A DNA stretch of 7,639 bases. Source: JARLFX01 sp036404255. Its GTDB lineage: Bacteria > Acidobacteriota > Terriglobia > Terriglobales > Acidobacteriaceae. Below, piece after piece: positions 5,709-7,639 of the stretch (its first letter is position 1; each line of letters begins with the position of its first letter). The position numbers and the translations under genes are program-made. The notes under the pieces are model-generated. The model did not search any database, was not told where the DNA came from, and saw only the letters and a program-made list of their open reading frames with translations. The stretch spans positions 1-7,639 of the forward strand of contig DASWOP010000111.1 in NCBI GenBank assembly GCA_036404255.1. The letters are read 5' to 3'.

Positions 5709-6032
5709 ATGGAGCTGGAGATTTCCCCGAAGGCTTATGCCGAGTTGCGCAAGACGGAAGACGCACCGCTGCTGCTGGATTGCCGCGAACCGATGGAGTA
5801 TGAGATGGCGCGCATTGAAGGCGCCGTGCTGATGCCGATGGGCGATATTCCATCGCGCGTGCACCAGGAACTCGACCCCGATCAGCCGATCGTGGTGGTG
5901 TGCCATCACGGGCAGCGTTCGCTGAACGTGACGGTATGGCTGCGGCAGCAGGGATTCGAGCATGTGCAGTCACTCGCCGGCGGCATTGACGAGTGGGCAC
6001 GTACGATTGATCCGGCGGTTCCTCGTTATTAA
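5709..6032 (+). CDS. Single-domain rhodanese-like sulfurtransferase
   Basis: Predicted 107-aa cytoplasmic protein of one rhodanese domain, which carries sulfur as a persulfide on its active-site cysteine. Visible motifs: LLLDCREPMEYEMARIEGAV (21-40), matching the usual LLDVREPxEYxxxHIxGA strand; the active-site loop C65-HHGQRS, with Cys at the first position so it should be catalytically competent; and SLAGGIDEWA (88-97), the conserved C-terminal helix start. Cys25 is an unusual second cysteine where Val is common. The ATG follows the nadK stop codon by 3 nt and has a strong ribosome site, GGGGGGAG (5692-5699), inside the end of nadK, so the two are co-transcribed. The physiological sulfur acceptor is unknown; such proteins often serve thiamine, molybdopterin or tRNA thiolation or thiosulfate detoxification, and nothing here selects one. 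Confidence 0.93.
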   Translation: MELEISPKAYAELRKTEDAPLLLDCREPMEYEMARIEGAVLMPMGDIPSRVHQELDPDQPIVVVCHHGQRSLNVTVWLRQQGFEHVQSLAGGIDEWARTIDPAVPRY

Positions 6033-6817
6033 TTTCGAGCAGCCTTGAAACGCAGGCGAACGTAGTCTGCCGTCCAGTCTCCATTCACATCGCAGAGCAC
6101 AGGTTTCAGAAGAGCCACCGTCTCCTGTAACGCAGTCGCGCGTTCAGCGGCGGGCAACCGGTCCAGTACGCCGTTGCGGAAGGTGTTCAACCAGGCTTCC
6201 ATGCCGGCTGCGAGCGGTGTGGGGCGCGGAATGATTTCGATGTACTCCACCGTGAAGCCATGCTTCTCCAGCAGGCTGCGATAGTGCGGGGCGGAGGGAA
6301 AGAAGGAGGCTGCGGTTGCTTCGGCGTCGATGCCGTGCTTCGCCAGAACGGCTCGCAGTGCGACGCGGATGGAGGCGATGTTGCCGAGGCCACCCATCTC
6401 TGCCACGAAGCGGCCACCGGGGCGCAAAGCGCGGTGGATGGAGGCGATGACCGCCTCGGCGTTCGACATCCAGTGCAGGGCGGCATTGGAGAAGACGGCG
6501 TCGAACTCGTTATTGAAGGGGAGAGCGTCGCCGCTCGCTTTCTGCACGTGGAGGCCGCGCGCGGCGGCGGCGGCGAGCATGGCGTCGGAGCTGTCTACGC
6601 CGGTGACAACGGCGCCAGTGGCGGCGATCTCTTCGGTGAGTGCGCCGTCGCCACAACCGAGGTCGAGAATCTTTTCTCCGGCGCGAGGCTGAAGTAGTTC
6701 TACGACGGCGGAGCCGTACTGTGAGACGAAGCGTCCAGTGGCGGCGTAGGTTGCTGCGTTCCAGTTCTGGCCGGGCTTTGGTTCTGACGCGGGGAAGGCG
6801 TTCTCTTTATCATTCAT
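6029..6817 (-). CDS. Class I SAM-dependent methyltransferase (trans-aconitate methyltransferase/UbiE-like)
   Basis: Predicted 262-aa cytoplasmic methyltransferase with a Rossmann SAM-binding fold. Motif I is ILDLGCGDGALT (50-61), motif II VTGVDSSDAML (71-81), an acidic SGDALPF near 95-101, motif IV FDAVFSNAALHWM (105-117), and the RALRPGGRFVAEMGG strand at 129-143. The N-terminal WNAATYAATGRFVSQYG and the HWM motif resemble the Tam-like group that methylates small carboxylic acids such as trans-aconitate, but the substrate cannot be settled from sequence. The start is ATG 6817. The frame stays open upstream to 7048, but that extension is Arg/Ser-rich, unlike the family, and antisense to the peptidase gene. 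No clear ribosome site is seen. Its TAA overlaps the rhodanese TAA on the other strand, in TTAA at 6029-6032, and no terminator separates the two convergent genes. Confidence 0.9.
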   Translation of the reverse strand: MNDKENAFPASEPKPGQNWNAATYAATGRFVSQYGSAVVELLQPRAGEKILDLGCGDGALTEEIAATGAVVTGVDSSDAMLAAAAARGLHVQKASGDALPFNNEFDAVFSNAALHWMSNAEAVIASIHRALRPGGRFVAEMGGLGNIASIRVALRAVLAKHGIDAEATAASFFPSAPHYRSLLEKHGFTVEYIEIIPRPTPLAAGMEAWLNTFRNGVLDRLPAAERATALQETVALLKPVLCDVNGDWTADYVRLRFKAARN

Positions 6818-6884
6818 AGAGCGATTGTTTCTGCATTCGCATGCGGACACAACTTGTATAAGGATTTTTACTGGGGGCATTGGA
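6818..6884. promoter_or_regulatory. Divergent intergenic region, methyltransferase / M20 peptidase
   Basis: This 67-nt gap must hold both start regions. On the plus strand, TATAAG (6857-6862) is a plausible -10 with no good -35, and GGGGG (6873-6877) is a ribosome site seven bases before ATG 6885. No convincing element is seen for the minus-strand methyltransferase. Confidence 0.3.
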
Positions 6885-7639
6885 ATGACCGATACAGCAG
6901 TGCAGTTCGCCGCGGCAAACCGCGAACGCTTTCTTGCGGAGTTGAAGGAGTTGCTGCGGATACCGTCTGTCTCTACGCTGCCGGAGCATGATGCGGACAC
7001 ACGGCGCGCAGCGGAGTTTGTGGCGGCGGAACTGCGGCGCATCGGCATGGAGCATGTGGAGATGATCGAGACCCTTCGACCAGGCTCAGGGCAGGCCAGC
7101 GGGCATCCGATGGTCTATGCGGACTGGCTGCACGCGGCGGGCAAGCCGACGGTGCTTTGCTATGCGCACTACGATGTGCAGCCGCCCGATCCGGTGGATG
7201 AGTGGCTGACGCCGCCGTTTGAACCGACTGTGCGTGACGGGAACATCTATTGTCGCGGCGCGGTGGACGACAAGGGACAGCTCTGGATGCATGTGAAGGC
7301 TCTGGAGTCACTGCTGGCGGCGGGAGCGCTGCCGGTGAATGTGCGTGTGATCTTCGAGGGGGAGGAGGAGGTTGGCGGCGAGGGGATTGCCGCATTCGTG
7401 CAGGAACATGCGGAGAGGCTGAAGGCGGATGTGGCGCTGATCTCTGACACGGAGATGTTTGCGCCGGGGCTGCCGACGCTTTGCACAGGGCTGCGCGGCA
7501 TGATCTACACGGAGCTTGAGGTGCGTGGGGCGCGGACGGATCTGCACTCCGGTATGTATGGCGGCGTGGCGCCGAATCCTTTCATCGCTCTGGCGCAGGT
7601 GATTGCGCAGATGAAGGATGCCGAGGGGCGCATTCTGAT
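6885..7639 (+). CDS. M20-family metallopeptidase (dipeptidase-like), 3' end beyond window
   Basis: The first 251 codons of a probable 450-460-aa zinc peptidase of the M20/ArgE/DapE group, resembling the dipeptidase branch; it would cleave short peptides or acyl-amino acids in the cytoplasm. The start has ribosome site GGGGG seven bases upstream. Metal and catalytic motifs are in order: AHYDVQP at 94-100 (His95 metal ligand, Asp97), GAVDDKGQ at 125-132 (Asp129 bridging ligand), EGEEEVGG at 158-165 (general-base and metal Glu pair around 161-162), SDTEM at 187-191 (Asp188 ligand), and DLHSG at 219-223 (His221, which starts the lid/dimerisation domain). The final His ligand would lie past the edge. 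Residues 64-72 (LRPGSGQAS) look like an extra loop between strands VEMIET and GHPMVYADW; the DNA there is a dispersed-repeat palindrome. All visible active-site residues are intact, so the enzyme is probably functional. Confidence 0.93.
   Translation, partial: MTDTAVQFAAANRERFLAELKELLRIPSVSTLPEHDADTRRAAEFVAAELRRIGMEHVEMIETLRPGSGQASGHPMVYADWLHAAGKPTVLCYAHYDVQPPDPVDEWLTPPFEPTVRDGNIYCRGAVDDKGQLWMHVKALESLLAAGALPVNVRVIFEGEEEVGGEGIAAFVQEHAERLKADVALISDTEMFAPGLPTLCTGLRGMIYTELEVRGARTDLHSGMYGGVAPNPFIALAQVIAQMKDAEGRIL
7072..7097. repeat. Dispersed palindromic repeat inserted in frame in the M20 gene
   Basis: CCCTTCGACCAGGCTCAGGG (7072-7091) has CCCT/AGGG outer arms and is followed by CAGGCC. It matches, from memory, a common short bacterial repeat with the core CTTCGACnnGCTCAGG-CAGGC. 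The minus strand reads ALSLVEGS in one frame, a frequent spurious translation of that repeat. It shares the CTTCG...C(T)CAG layout with the repeat at 2192-2246. Confidence 0.6.

Noticed and set aside
6818..7048. 77-residue N-terminal extension of the methyltransferase
   Set aside because: It is Ser/Arg-rich, not family-like, and entirely antisense to the start of the M20 gene; ATG 6817 gives a normal-length protein.

Overview
The window (7,639 bp, fairly GC-rich) looks like ordinary chromosome from a free-living heterotroph. The best guess is an acidobacterium of the Terriglobus/Granulicella/Edaphobacter type. This rests on a YVTN/NHL-type propeller lipoprotein, an RskA-type anti-sigma paired with an ECF sigma factor, and family-level resemblance of the housekeeping proteins. 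It is inference from recalled families, not from a search. No phage, plasmid, CRISPR, tRNA or rRNA signature is visible.

Layout: (1) positions 1-131, minus strand: the N-terminal 43 codons of a probable membrane protein running off the left edge; (2) 201-2090, plus: a 629-aa secreted beta-propeller lipoprotein with two tandem inserted beta-domains, closed by a strong intrinsic terminator at 2116-2153; (3) 2154-2312: a gene-free gap with copies of a short dispersed palindromic repeat; (4) 3874-2313, minus: an ECF sigma factor and its membrane anti-sigma, overlapping by 4 nt (ATGA); (5) 3875-4001: a divergent control region bounded by a perfect 10-bp inverted repeat; (6) 4002-6032, plus: tlyA (2'-O rRNA methyltransferase), nadK (NAD kinase) and a single-domain rhodanese; (7) 6817-6029, minus: a class I SAM methyltransferase whose stop codon overlaps the rhodanese stop codon in a shared TTAA; (8) from 6885 to the right edge, plus: an M20 metallopeptidase carrying a short palindromic repeat inserted in frame.

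How they fit together: the sigma/anti-sigma pair is a self-contained envelope-stress-type switch. tlyA, nadK and the rhodanese form a housekeeping run; nadK and the rhodanese are 3 nt apart and almost certainly co-transcribed. The methyltransferase and peptidase are divergently transcribed from a 67-nt gap. I found no convincing new defence or mobile system. The most unusual items are the in-frame repeat insertion in the peptidase, the inserted tandem domains in the lipoprotein, and the 10-bp inverted repeat around the sigma/tlyA control region.
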